Below, one piece after another: positions 8,852 through 18,588 of a stretch of 64,000 nucleotides of DNA. Within the stretch, counting starts at the first letter, position 1; every line of letters starts with the position of its first letter. A model generated the notes under the pieces. That model worked only from the letters and a program-made list of their open reading frames with translations, made no database searches and was not told the origin of the DNA. The translations under genes and the position numbers were made by a program. Location of the stretch: the NCBI GenBank assembly GCA_039105265.1, contig JAPFFF010000030.1, positions 1,364,001 through 1,428,000 of the forward strand, in the 5' to 3' direction. Source of the DNA: Tritrichomonas musculus. Its lineage: Eukaryota > Parabasalia > Tritrichomonadida > Tritrichomonadidae.

Positions 8852-11083
8852 TTACTCTTTGAATACAGCTAATGTTCTTTCATCAATGATGCTTGTGATG
8901 ATTCCGACAGTCATGCGTTTTATTTTTGATGTTATTGCTGTCTCTCCTGAAAGAACTTTCAGCTTATTGTCTTCATTATCGATAAACACCTCATCCCCGA
9001 TTGAATAACATGATGAATCATTGACTTTGCAAATGTAATCGCCATGACTTGCGAATGTGATACATTTATTTTTGTCATCGATTCTCACACATATACCGAC
9101 ATATTCTTTCCATGTTCCTGATGTCTTTACACTACAAATACAATCAGTTGTATCATCAGCTGTTGATGGTTTCCATTCATCACCAACATGTTTGTAAACC
9201 TTACCTGTCATATACACAGGAGAACCTATAACGAAATCACTAACAGAGTTCATTGATGATTCAATCGGTGAGTAATGAGTGATTGTTGTGTTTGATTGTG
9301 CACCGTAAATAGCAGCCTTATATTTTGCTAAATAACCTCGGGACATGATGCATCTTGAATATATTTGTTTAGCATCTAATAATTCCTGAGTAGTTGTCCA
9401 AGAATATCCGCCTATTGGGAAATTATATGTCAGGGGTCTACCTGATGTTATATCAACAGTGTCTTCATAATAGAATGGGAATTTGAAATTATCGAAATAC
9501 ACAGTTCTTTGATGTAATACAAGAACAATGTTGTGAGGATTTCCAGTTGTATCATAGAACAATATTCTTATTTCCAAACATAGCGCATAATCACCTACTA
9601 TATATTCCAGTTTAATCACCTTATCTTCAAGTTTTAGATAATGAATTGATATTTCACCGCCCTCTGTAATCGGTCCGCAATCAATAGCACATTTTTTTAT
9701 TAGTTGTTCTTCTGTTATGACGTTTGACTTCAGAGCAAAGTTATCATTCACATATTTCACCGAAGTAATCATATTATCGCTCACAGGTCGGCTGCGGATT
9801 AATGTGATAGACGCATCATAAATATTGGTTAGTGTATCATCCTCAGCTCTCAATGAAACGATATGGGTATTATAATTAATATTTATTAATTCATTGCTTG
9901 TTGATTTGTAAATCATATTCAAACTTTTATATAAACTGTATTCGTATTCAACTTCTTCATATGATGCATCATCAGCATTTCGTTTGAATTTGACGATAAT
10001 ATTTTTGGTTGTGAATACTCTTCTTATATCATCATCAGGAACTACACAACCACTTTCATTCTGTGTACATTGAATTGTGATTTGTTCTGGATTTTCATCA
10101 ACAACATTTGCAGTTTTAATAAATGGTGATTCGATTTGTGCTTTAATGACGTTGATTAACCATTGAGTATTGCCACTTGAATTACACAACATAAATTCAC
10201 CACGGTCATACCATACAATAGATAATCCATTATCTAACATCATTCTATATCCTCTCATATATTTTTCATAAGGCTTGAATATCAAATCAAAATGCTGAAT
10301 ATTGTTAATGTAATCCTTGTTAGAACCCCAATTAACATCAAATATCACATGTATATCGGTTTCTGGTAAGTATGGTTTTACAAATATATAATCACGAACG
10401 GGATTCGGATATTCAATATTCAATTCAGTTCCGTATAATGCAGTATTCAATGCAGATTCATTAACCAAATCAGTTGGAATTGTTGGTATATCTGTTTTCA
10501 ATGCATATTTATCTAATTCATAAGCTAATTCATCTTCATCAACAAACTTCTCATCAGCTTGTGCACTAGTATAATACGGTGTCAAGTCAACTGGTTCTGG
10601 TATATCCGTCTTCAAAGCATAAGTGTTCGACACATATCTAGCTGAATAAGCGTTTCTGTCTGTTGGTTCGATAGTTTTGGTAATTGAACACGATAAAACT
10701 TCTGGTGTATCGCCAGTTCCTGGATTGATTAATTCATGGCTGTCATACAAAAACCAAATACTTGAATCACTTCCTTCGATACGCATTATCTGAGAGGGTT
10801 TATCGTCATCATCGTCATTGTACGAATAGTCTACATGAACATAATGACCCGTATAAAAACTGTTTGATGAAACAATATCCAACCCGTATTGCTCAATCAG
10901 TTCATGATATGTGTTGTAATCCAAATCAGGAATTGTATTATTGACGATTTCGAATTGAATTGTTGTTTGACCCTCAATAATTTCTGGGATTTCACTCTTC
11001 ATTGCATATTTTCCTTCTGCAACTGTTTTCGTTTCATACTTATCCAATTCATAAGCCAATTCATCCTCATCGACGAACTTCTC
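8852..11083 (-). CDS. Maverick fibre-like protein, 5' truncated
   Basis: The frame has no ATG at its upstream end. It contains FVDEDELAYELDKY twice (near 10530 and 11050) and repeated Y-A-L/M-K-T/S-D/E-IP units, like spacers in phage tail fibres. The C-terminal 145 residues, from THYSPIE to the stop, are highly similar to the end of the element 2 fibre (60890-61321), whereas the N-terminal parts differ. Family resemblance ends at EKFVDEDEL (about 11083), where the DNA changes to kinase-like sequence. The original start is therefore lost. Particle attachment is inference from architecture. Confidence 0.75.
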   Translation of the reverse strand, partial: EKFVDEDELAYELDKYETKTVAEGKYAMKSEIPEIIEGQTTIQFEIVNNTIPDLDYNTYHELIEQYGLDIVSSNSFYTGHYVHVDYSYNDDDDDKPSQIMRIEGSDSSIWFLYDSHELINPGTGDTPEVLSCSITKTIEPTDRNAYSARYVSNTYALKTDIPEPVDLTPYYTSAQADEKFVDEDELAYELDKYALKTDIPTIPTDLVNESALNTALYGTELNIEYPNPVRDYIFVKPYLPETDIHVIFDVNWGSNKDYINNIQHFDLIFKPYEKYMRGYRMMLDNGLSIVWYDRGEFMLCNSSGNTQWLINVIKAQIESPFIKTANVVDENPEQITIQCTQNESGCVVPDDDIRRVFTTKNIIVKFKRNADDASYEEVEYEYSLYKSLNMIYKSTSNELININYNTHIVSLRAEDDTLTNIYDASITLIRSRPVSDNMITSVKYVNDNFALKSNVITEEQLIKKCAIDCGPITEGGEISIHYLKLEDKVIKLEYIVGDYALCLEIRILFYDTTGNPHNIVLVLHQRTVYFDNFKFPFYYEDTVDITSGRPLTYNFPIGGYSWTTTQELLDAKQIYSRCIMSRGYLAKYKAAIYGAQSNTTITHYSPIESSMNSVSDFVIGSPVYMTGKVYKHVGDEWKPSTADDTTDCICSVKTSGTWKEYVGICVRIDDKNKCITFASHGDYICKVNDSSCYSIGDEVFIDNEDNKLKVLSGETAITSKIKRMTVGIITSIIDERTLAVFKE

Positions 11084-11422
11084 AAAGCCATACCAGCCAT
11101 ACCAGCCATCAATAACATCGAGCCACGCTTCCCAAAACCGTCCGATTCAATCTCATCGTTCAGCATCGAACTGATAAAGAAATGCATGTCGTTCGATCCT
11201 TCTAAACGTCCGTCTTTCGACGAAATTCTTGAAGAAATGTTTAGACACGCTTTCAAAATTGCTTCAGAGGTCGATAGCGGAATCGTTACATGCCGCTATC
11301 GTTACTTAAACCGTTATCGAGCTTATAAAAGAAGAATGCAGCTTAGCACTGTTACAAATCCAAGCCAAAATATTGGTAATCGGCGACCTATTAAGAAACC
11401 AATCATCAAGAAACCAATTTAA
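11084..11422 (+). pseudogene. Protein kinase 3' fragment
   Basis: From the Maverick junction, the plus strand encodes a typical kinase C-lobe end: SIELIKKCMSFDPSKRPSFD then EILEEM, including the conserved Arg-Pro-Ser of subdomain XI, followed by a basic tail ending at TAA 11420. Everything upstream of the C-lobe is missing and replaced by the Maverick fibre. A complete copy presumably existed before the rearrangement. Confidence 0.7.
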
Positions 11423-11936
11423 TTATTAAAATCTTTATAATAAGAGTACTTTTTGAACGAAGGCTTAAAAAAAAAAAAATTATAATAATATCATTATCTA
11501 CCTTTAAGAGTTTTTAATTTTTGCGCAAATATCGTTTAGGTTGAAAACAATCATTTGGGAGGTAAAAAATTCAAATTATTGTTTTCTATTAAATGTGATT
11601 GGGATTTTTAGTCTCATGCGTGCTGAAAGCCAGAGTTTAAAAAAGTGAGATTTTGATTAGAGTTTATAGAAAATTTATCTAGGTATCATTTTTTGAGTTT
11701 TGTAAAATACTCAAAAAGTTATAAAACAGATAATTAAACATAAATTGAAGTAGCTTTTTGAAGGCTACTCCTTCCAAAAAATTACTTCTTTTTTTTTTTT
11801 AAATATTTTGATAAGAGCAAATCACTTTTTGAATTAGTTCATTTTTTCTGAAAAAATACTTTAATTCAAAAAGTGGGAAATTAAAGAAATCTATTAAGCT
11901 TTTATATAAATAACATGGTATACAAATAAAACATAA
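11423..11936. other. Gene-free stretch with short ACTTTTTGA-type hairpins
   Basis: No reading frame is supported. Several imperfect hairpins are built on ACTTTTTGA/TCAAAAAGT. The clearest is CACTTTTTGAATTA near 11828 pairing with TAATTCAAAAAGTG near 11866. Others lie near 11450, 11690 and 11752. The related 22881-22915 hairpin suggests a dispersed motif. Confidence 0.5.
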
Positions 11937-13874
11937 TTACGCTTGGTCATCCAAAGAAATATACGTCCCTTCAAAGTCAGAGTAGCTTTCATAGTAACCG
12001 CTCTGGTTATTGGTTAAATAAGAGTACTCCTTGTATTCATGAGAACCGTCTTCAGTGTAGTAGCACTCGTACGTGTAGTAAGAGTAGGAGTACGAGACAT
12101 CCGATGAGGAAGAATCTTCAACGAGAAAAGTGTCAGAGAGCTCTTCATTGTGGCCGCGGAGCTGCTTCCGCTTGTTCCGCAGGTAGAGAAGCATGAGCGC
12201 CACTGCAACGATGATGAATACAAAGGAGATGCCGGCCGTAGCACCAATCTGTGCTGCTGATGCTTTTTGCTCTGTGCCCCTTCCTGAGACAACTGCCTTG
12301 TGGTAACCGTCACCAACGCCGTCTGGATACTTGGTCGCATTTGGCCTGAATGAGAAGGATGGCGTGAATGGTCCAGAAGGCGTGAATGAGGCAGTTGACG
12401 ACTGTGGCGGCAGTGGTACAAAGATCGACGAAGACCGATACAATGCTGACTGTGAGAACAACGATGAAGGTGAAAAAGTGATCGATGAGGTGAATTTATT
12501 TGAAGCAGAAACCGTCACAATAAAGAACAATTCAGAAGAAGGAGAAAAATGCTTAGATGAGGTGAATTTCAATGAAGATGAAAATGTGTCAGATCCAGTG
12601 AATTTCAATGATTGCGAAAAATACTTAGATGAAGTGAATTTTAAAGAAGGTGAAAAAGTGACAGATCCAGTGAATTTTTTTGAAGGCGAAAAAAACTTAG
12701 ATGAGGTGAATTTCAAAGAAGGTGAAAAAGTGCCAGATCCAGTAAATTTTTTTGAAGGCGAAAAAAACTTAGATGAGGTGAATTTCAATGAAGATGAAAA
12801 AGTGCCAGATCCAGTAAATTTCAATGATTGCGTAAAAGACTTAGATGAAGTGAATTTCAAAGAAAGCGAAAAAGTGCCAGATAAGGAGAAATCCTTTGAA
12901 GGCGAAAAAGCATCAGACAGAGAGAAAGCGTCACTTTTCCTCGGCAAGAGCACGCAGTTCTCTGTTCCTGTGAGCGAGATGCTGTATGTGGCCAAATTTG
13001 GATTCAATGCACAACCACCGCTTATTTTCACGTTTGAGTCAATTCCGGACGGAACCTTGTCGATCTGTGAGTTGGAGAACGTTAAGGAATGCGGCGTCTT
13101 TGTACCAGACGCGCACTGGAAGGATCCGTCGGGACATGTCAGCTTTCCGAAGCGGAAATTGTCTATAAAATTGATACCGAGAAATTTGAATATATATTTG
13201 GTCGAGCAGTTGTAAACGTTCCCGTATTGAAAAGTTCCGTTTCGTACAATTGTAGATTCGTAGAAATGAGTATTAAATACATCGTATCCCTGGCTGTTTA
13301 TGAAATTGACAAATGTCGTGCGATGGTATAAAATTCCGTGGGTACGATAACAGGCTCCGTTGGAATTAGTATCATAAAAATTATAATTATTGGATGAGTT
13401 TAAATTGTTGGTGTAAAAATTGGCATTCCCATAAATACCGAGTGCTGTTTTTCCTAAGTTGTTAGGCCCACAATTAACAATTGTTAGATAAGATAATTGA
13501 TTATTGTCATGTTCGACATTACATTCGATTTTTGCAAATTGGTAATTTCGAGTGGGAGCTTCACACAAAAAAGCGCAAGTATTTTGGATTTGAACTTCTT
13601 TACCTTTGATGTTTAATGCTCCCCCCTCATTAGATGTACTACAATCAGTGAATCCTAGAGTAAAAAAATTAACAGTTACCGATGTATCATGTATGTAAAT
13701 GCATCCGCCTAATTCTGATTTTAAGTTATGAAAACGCTGAAATATGGAATCTTGAATTAAAATTGTCCCGCTTGGATCTTTAGGTCGTAAATGCTCCACG
13801 TAATCTTCTCCATCATAATAAGTTATTGAAATAGAGTGGTAAAAAAAAGAAAAAATAAAGAGAGTCAAAGACAA
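11937..13874 (-). CDS. Ser/Phe-repeat type I membrane surface protein, no ATG at its 5' end
   Basis: About 645 residues. The start is hydrophobic and signal-peptide-like (LTLFIFSFFYHSISI). The ectodomain (to about residue 315) has Asn/Gly/Cys spacing suggestive of a beta-helix. A Ser/Phe/Lys repeat region follows (about 316-480), then a single membrane span (ISFVFIIVAVALMLLYL) after a Gly-Ala segment, a basic stop-transfer RNKRKQLR, and an acidic Ser/Tyr-rich cytosolic tail with Tyr-Ser repeats. The architecture matches large parabasalid adhesin-like families. The first codon of the open frame is TTG, with an in-frame TAA four codons before it and no ATG nearby, so the start is lost or lies in an unseen exon. 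Confidence 0.7.
   Translation of the reverse strand: MSLTLFIFSFFYHSISITYYDGEDYVEHLRPKDPSGTILIQDSIFQRFHNLKSELGGCIYIHDTSVTVNFFTLGFTDCSTSNEGGALNIKGKEVQIQNTCAFLCEAPTRNYQFAKIECNVEHDNNQLSYLTIVNCGPNNLGKTALGIYGNANFYTNNLNSSNNYNFYDTNSNGACYRTHGILYHRTTFVNFINSQGYDVFNTHFYESTIVRNGTFQYGNVYNCSTKYIFKFLGINFIDNFRFGKLTCPDGSFQCASGTKTPHSLTFSNSQIDKVPSGIDSNVKISGGCALNPNLATYSISLTGTENCVLLPRKSDAFSLSDAFSPSKDFSLSGTFSLSLKFTSSKSFTQSLKFTGSGTFSSSLKFTSSKFFSPSKKFTGSGTFSPSLKFTSSKFFSPSKKFTGSVTFSPSLKFTSSKYFSQSLKFTGSDTFSSSLKFTSSKHFSPSSELFFIVTVSASNKFTSSITFSPSSLFSQSALYRSSSIFVPLPPQSSTASFTPSGPFTPSFSFRPNATKYPDGVGDGYHKAVVSGRGTEQKASAAQIGATAGISFVFIIVAVALMLLYLRNKRKQLRGHNEELSDTFLVEDSSSSDVSYSYSYYTYECYYTEDGSHEYKEYSYLTNNQSGYYESYSDFEGTYISLDDQA
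12574..12861 (-). repeat. 72-bp tandem repeat in surface protein gene (4 units)
   Basis: Four consecutive 72-base units (24 codons each) with degenerate copies on both sides. On the minus strand each encodes alternating KFTSSK-F and KFTGS-TFS segments. A long frame on the opposite strand through the same repeats is a by-product of the repeat period. Confidence 0.8.
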
Positions 13875-14299
13875 TGTACAGAATTAAAAATGGTTATTTT
13901 TTTTTTCTGAATGATATAAAAACTAATATTATTTAAGCTTTTTTTGGATATAATTAAAATTATATTTATTTAAACAAAATAATTATGTTTAAAACATAAT
14001 AAATTTTAAAATAAATTTAATTTTAATAAATATATTCTTATATTTTTCATATATATGAAATTGAATATATTTTCAAAAAAAAAAAAATTCTCTGAAATTG
14101 TAAAAATCTTAATTTGAGAACATATTGGTAAATATTTAATATAATGATATTTACATCAGGAAAATGCTAAAGTTTTGATAATTATATTTAAATAGGAAAA
14201 TATGTTTTGATAAAATATTAACCTTATAAAAATTGAAAATATGTGAACTTTTTTTTTAATTAAAAAAGATTTAAAGCATATTTTCTTCATTTAAATAAT
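13875..14299. other. AT-rich gene-free stretch
   Basis: Only A/T homopolymers and short repeats of TTAAATATA type are seen. No frame, RNA gene or clear inverted repeat is supported. Confidence 0.5.
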
Positions 14300-14668
14300 T
14301 TAATGCAATTTCCATTGGCTCCAGTTTCCAGAACTAAATTGATGGACTCTTGTGAAAATTTGATCAGAAATTGCTGTGATAAGCTCTTGTTGAATATTAT
14401 TTGAATTAATACTTTTAACAACAAGTCGAAAACTGTTGTTTGTCATTTCGGAAGGTTTGTTAACAGCAGATGGACCATTATCCATATAATAAGTTCCAGT
14501 ATTTTTCACACTGTTTAGATCAGTACCTGGAAGTAATTGTTTCATTTCTTTAAAGTCAAGTGATTCAGAAGGATTATCAATTTGTTTCTTCAAATCAAGA
14601 ACTAATTGCAGCAATGAATTCAAACCTCTTTGTGCATCAAGCAATTGATTTGGTAGTTGATCACTCAT
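14300..14668 (-). CDS. Pyocin-knob (phage tail-fibre) domain protein (122 aa)
   Basis: The N-terminal 40 residues form a leucine-rich coiled coil. The rest follows the pyocin-knob pattern known from phage tail fibres: LPGTDLNSV, TGTYYMDN, a Pro-containing loop, FRLVV, IQQELI, IFTR and a terminal WSQWK. The start is the ATG at 14668, 13 bases downstream of a TCATTTT initiator-like element. No membrane segment or signal is seen. Base composition matches the surroundings. I know this domain from bacteriophages and R-type pyocins, so transfer from a phage or prophage is the best explanation; an exapted Maverick fibre is the alternative. Confidence 0.72.
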   Translation of the reverse strand: MSDQLPNQLLDAQRGLNSLLQLVLDLKKQIDNPSESLDFKEMKQLLPGTDLNSVKNTGTYYMDNGPSAVNKPSEMTNNSFRLVVKSINSNNIQQELITAISDQIFTRVHQFSSGNWSQWKLH

Positions 14669-14680
14669 CTTCGTATTTAT

Positions 14681-14687
14681 AAAATGA
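14681..14687 (-). promoter_or_regulatory. Initiator-like TCATTTT before the pyocin-knob gene
   Basis: TCATTTT on the minus strand fits the trichomonad Inr (TCA, pyrimidine, T/A), which also holds the transcription start and usually lies within about 20 bases of the ATG, as here. Confidence 0.4.
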
Positions 14688-14784
14688 TATGATATTTATA
14701 TCATATATGATATGATTATATATTCAATCAATTACAATTTTATTGTCACTTTATTCAATGATTTGAAAGAATTTTTGAATTAAT

Positions 14785-15016
14785 TACGATCATTCATCTT
14801 TGTGTTTATAAAAATTATTTTTCCGTTTTTTATAAGCCCATTTATTTAATTCCATTGAACTTAAATAAATGTAAATTTAGAATCAATTTTTTTTCCATTT
14901 TGAATTACGATCATTCATCTTTGTGTTTATAAAAATTATTTGAAAACGGGAAAAAAAAATTTCCGTTTTTAATAAGCCCATTTATTTAATTCCATTGAAC
15001 TTAAATAAATGGGCTT
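14785..15016 (-). repeat. Two extra copies of a leader-plus-ATG module
   Basis: The gene's start context TTTATAAATACGAAGATG recurs as TTTATAAACACAAAGATG at about 14796-14813 and again at about 14915-14932. Each is followed (minus sense) by ATG and a few codons resembling the gene start. The two extra copies share roughly 90 bases, including a block with AAGCCCATTTATTTAA. They look like tandem multiplication of promoter, leader and first codons. Confidence 0.65.
14974..15016. repeat. Perfect 16-bp hairpin
   Basis: AAGCCCATTTATTTAA (14974-14989) pairs perfectly with TTAAATAAATGGGCTT (15001-15016) around an 11-base loop. A degraded version lies in the neighbouring repeat copy near 14834-14870. 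A second small inverted repeat, AAAACGG/CCGTTTT, lies just upstream at 14943-14969. Confidence 0.8.
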
Positions 15017-15554
15017 AAACATAAATTTAAATGCCAGAATAAATATTTCAAAAGCATACTCAATTCAGCAATATTATTTCAAATAAATGCTCACTCTATT
15101 GATTTACATAATTTTCAAATATAAGTACATCATCTCACTTTTAATAAAATTATCTTGTATAAATAATATCTTAATAAATTAAGTATTTTGTTGGAATTAA
15201 AACATATAATATATTTTATTAACCTATATTATATATAAATATTTAAGAAATAATGATAGTAATAAAGTTTTGCTTGTAAAAATTATTTATCTTTAAATAT
15301 TCAAAAAAAAAAAAAAAAAAATTGAAAATTAGGTTGCCACGATAGGATAAATTAAATATTTATATTGAAATAAATAAAATATGTCTGTATGAAGGCAAAC
15401 GTTTGGTCCATTTTGGAATAACAATAGTATGAAATCTTCACTTTTTGATAGAGCCTGATTATAAAATCAAACTTTTTCAGATAAAGAATTATTTTTTTCT
15501 GAAGAAAAGCTATTATTTTCTGAGTAAAAGCTCTTATTTTCTGAGATGAAAATA

Positions 15555-15917
15555 AACTCTGTCCAAAAATGTTCGACTTAACGTATACATAAACCGCATT
15601 TTCCACTGAAAATTGACTAAAAAAACGATAAAGTGTCGGAAATTTCTTTTTTCTCTCAAAGTAATGTATTCAATTTTTCAGAAGTTTATTTTTATTATTA
15701 TCCTTTCAGTAAGCTATTTTTATATAAGGAACCTTGGTTTTTGAAAGAAATATCCACTCCCTTAAGAGGAATTACAACTTTTTTTGGGACATGGGCTACT
15801 CTCTAGAAAGAAGAGCTTTGAAAAAGCTTTCGAATTTCCATATAGGTGCATGAGAAAAAAAATGATAATTTGAATACTCTCTCAAAATTCAATTGTCGAA
15901 CATTTTTGGACAGAGTT
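15555..15917. mobile_element. Mariner-type MITE (363 bp) with TA target duplication
   Basis: Perfect 23-base terminal inverted repeats begin AACTCTGTCC and end GTTCGAC (15555-15577, 15895-15917). Both ends are flanked by TA (15553-15554, 15918-15919), the target duplication of Tc1/mariner transposons. The interior has no transposase frame, so movement would depend on an enzyme supplied from elsewhere. TIR identity suggests recent activity. Confidence 0.82.
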
Positions 15918-17605
15918 TATAAAATATATTCAATTTTTGGGAGTAATTGATAAGAGATAAAGTTATTATTTTAATGAAAAAAGCAAGGTTTCTCAACTTC
16001 TAACGAGAAATTCACCATCTTAAATCGATTATAAGAAAACAGAAACATAAAATTGACCTTCTCTCTATGTTAAATAACCGAAAGCAACTTTTGATTCAAA
16101 ATTATGCAAATCAAAATAAACAAATTCATGAATTCGATGTATAATTATTACTCAAAAACCACTATCACAAGCAGAATTAAAGTTCGAAAAGAACTCATCT
16201 ACAATAGACAGCTTAAATCATATGAAGTATTTATTAAGGCTATTCATTAGAAGTTGCTTCAAACTTTTTACGACTAAAAACTGTTGCATCAGTGAAAAAG
16301 TTAGCTGAACAAAGGAAAAGGTATCTTCAGCTGAATGGCTTTATTAAATAATATCAATTATAATAAAATTAATATTTTTTTTAATAATAAAATAATTAAT
16401 TATTTAACTTAATAATACTATTTTAATATTTATAATAATCTTTTAATTCTTATAATATTTTTACTAATGGATATGTATTTATAGTAATTAATTTTTTCAA
16501 AGGATTTGAACAAATATACTTTCAAAAAATAAGAGATTAATAAAATAAATATTTTGTAAAATCTTACCTGTATTTTTAGATAATATTTTGGAATATTATT
16601 AAATTTATTATAAAAATTATTATTACTTGCCATTTACTCATAATTTTCAATTTTGTAGGTTGTGGTACTTATTTTCAAATGGAAAAGATTTGAGAGCATA
16701 ACAAGTCGAAAAGTTTAAATATAGACTTTCCTCTCAATTTGAAAATCATCTTTTTAGTGAATGTTTTTGAACATATTATAATTAAGAAAATTGCAAATTA
16801 TCAAAGTTTATGTTTGATTCAATAACATACTTTTCAAATAACAAACAAGTAACACCACTTTTTGAACCCAGTTTAAAAAGAGTCTCGTATATTTAAAAAA
16901 AACTGCCATTAAAGCCAATTTTAGGTTGAAGGTGAGCTGACTTTAGAATTGAAGTTTATAGAAAATATTTCGTGGAAAAATAGATTAATATAAAAATTGG
17001 AATGAAAAGATTTATCAATTTTATGATCTATAATTCATTTTTAAATCAATAAATGTGCAATTGTTTTACTTGTTTGAAACAATTGCATCATTTATGGATT
17101 TAGTTTATTTCATATTGCAATAGAAAAGACAGACGATGAAATCGTTGTTTCATTTTTCTCTTTTGTAGGATTTATTATACTTCTTTCAACTTGGATGCAT
17201 ATATATTGAAAAGTCAACTAAGTTTTTCTCATCAAAAACAAAGTCTTTAATTAGAAATTAAATAATTTGCTAGTAATTTGTATATAAAAAAGATTAATCA
17301 TTGAGGCAGTATTTTCTTTGATAATTTCATTATTATGAATTAAAATTACAAAAATATGAAAGGAATATATTGATTTTAAATTAGAAAATTTCATATTAGA
17401 CAAATTTTAACTCATTATATAATATCTAAAATATGAAAGGATTAGAAAATATTTAAAATATAGAAAAAAAGTAAACATGCAATTGTTTAAATTTAATAAT
17501 AAGTTTCAACCTAAAAAACTTTAATATTTCAAATATTTATCGTTTGATAATTAATAACTATCAGAGGTTTCAAGAAAATAATAATAAAACTTTTTTTTTT
17601 TTTTT
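15918..17605. other. Gene-free AT-rich stretch
   Basis: No reading frame here has a protein-like composition. The stretch 16110-16350 has less A/T skew and could be a decayed coding relic, but I cannot assign it. A CACTTTTTGAA motif occurs near 16857. Confidence 0.4.
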
Positions 17606-18588
17606 AGAACGTAGGAAACTTTTCAAAAATGGAGTTATGACTCAAAAATAATAATATAAGCTTATTAGTGATAGTTATTAACAAATACGGGTTTTAAGCC
17701 AAATCGTGGCGTTGGGTTTTTCAAAAAGTTAGCATTTTCAAAAATGGCATAGCGGAAGGAATACAATGATCATACACAATTTTAATTAAAATATAATAAT
17801 CAACACATATAGTTAATTATATATCAACTAATAAATATTGTGTAACTTTGCATACTGTGGAAATAGTTATGAAATTAATTCATGAAAACCGTTATTTAAT
17901 TTATGCATTAGTATGTTACAAAAAAAGTGACAATTTTATGCATAAAAAAGTGCGTAACATATTCCAAAACAAATCATATGTTGAGTTGTATATTTATATA
18001 AATTTGCAAGATTATAACTATGTCATGTGTAGAAAAAGTGATGAAAGTTTTCACTAGTCGAAAAATGAGGGAAATGAGCCTTTTTTTTTTGCTATCGATT
18101 TTGCTGATAGCTAATCATATTCATATGGTGGACGGATTTTGAACTTTATATATAGAAAGTTATTGTAAAGATTACGTAGAATTTGTTTATGCACAAAAAA
18201 TCGGTGCTTAGGATGTACATACCGAGATATGTCGATTTACACTATTACCAGAAAATTTGGTGATTTCTTTGATAAATCGCATTGCACAGCACCAACAACA
18301 ACGATGCAATATATGAAAATTTAATAAATAGTATATTATTATATGTATATTATTATATTCAAATTTAAAAAAATTCCAACGCCACATTTTTTATAAAAAA
18401 GTCGTTTTAAGTTAAGGTACAAATTGAATGGAAGAAAGTCCAAATTCCTTTCAATTTTGGAAAATTATTTTGGTTATAATTCAGCTTCTAGGCAAAATTA
18501 AAAAATGAAATATAATAAAATAATCTTGTAATATATTGCTGTTTATTATTAATTAATTTCATAAAAATCTGAGAGTTTCCTACGTTCT
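17606..18588. repeat. Inverted-repeat unit, about 983 bp, possible non-autonomous element
   Basis: AGAACGTAGGAAACT (17606-17620) recurs inverted as AGTTTCCTACGTTCT (18574-18588). Inside it, GTGGCGTTGG near 17706 recurs inverted as CCAACGCCAC near 18377, so the arms are nested. Poly-T or TTTTA runs flank both ends and hide any target duplication. The interior has no convincing coding sequence. A decayed fold-back or terminal-inverted-repeat transposon is the simplest reading. Confidence 0.5.

Larger units (their letters stand above)
1..11083. mobile_element. Maverick/Polinton element 1 (partial)
   Basis: This block holds Maverick hallmark genes: packaging ATPase, protein-primed DNA polymerase B, HNH endonuclease and a fibre-like gene, with tightly packed small genes on both strands. 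Integrase and capsid genes are not seen and may lie left of the window. The right edge is not a recognisable terminal inverted repeat: the fibre reading frame simply stops matching its family at about 11083 and kinase-like sequence begins. I therefore read the right border as a rearrangement or truncation. Most genes have a counterpart in element 2, but in a different order. Confidence 0.85.

Noticed and set aside
10889-11083. Plus-strand frame upstream of the kinase fragment
   Set aside because: It is antisense to the fibre gene; only the part after 11083 resembles a kinase.
1-11083. Search by eye for an adenain-type protease, integrase or capsid gene in element 1
   Set aside because: None found among the frames; they may lie outside the window, so absence is not claimed.
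12541-12900. Regular repeats considered as a CRISPR array
   Set aside because: Units are contiguous 72-bp coding repeats without unique spacers, and the genome is eukaryotic.
12331-13215. 294-codon plus-strand frame rich in Asp/Glu/Val
   Set aside because: It mirrors the 72-bp repeats of the minus-strand surface gene; the minus strand has signal, membrane span and tail, this one has no domain logic.
15352-15606. 84-codon minus frame beside the MITE
   Set aside because: It crosses the MITE boundary and has AT-driven Ile/Phe/Lys/Tyr composition.
16430-16633. 67-codon minus frame
   Set aside because: Composition is nearly only Ile/Asn/Lys/Tyr/Phe/Ser, as expected from random AT-rich DNA.
17848-18057. 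69-codon plus frame inside the inverted-repeat unit
   Set aside because: No protein-like pattern and no repeat of it elsewhere; could not be supported as a transposase.
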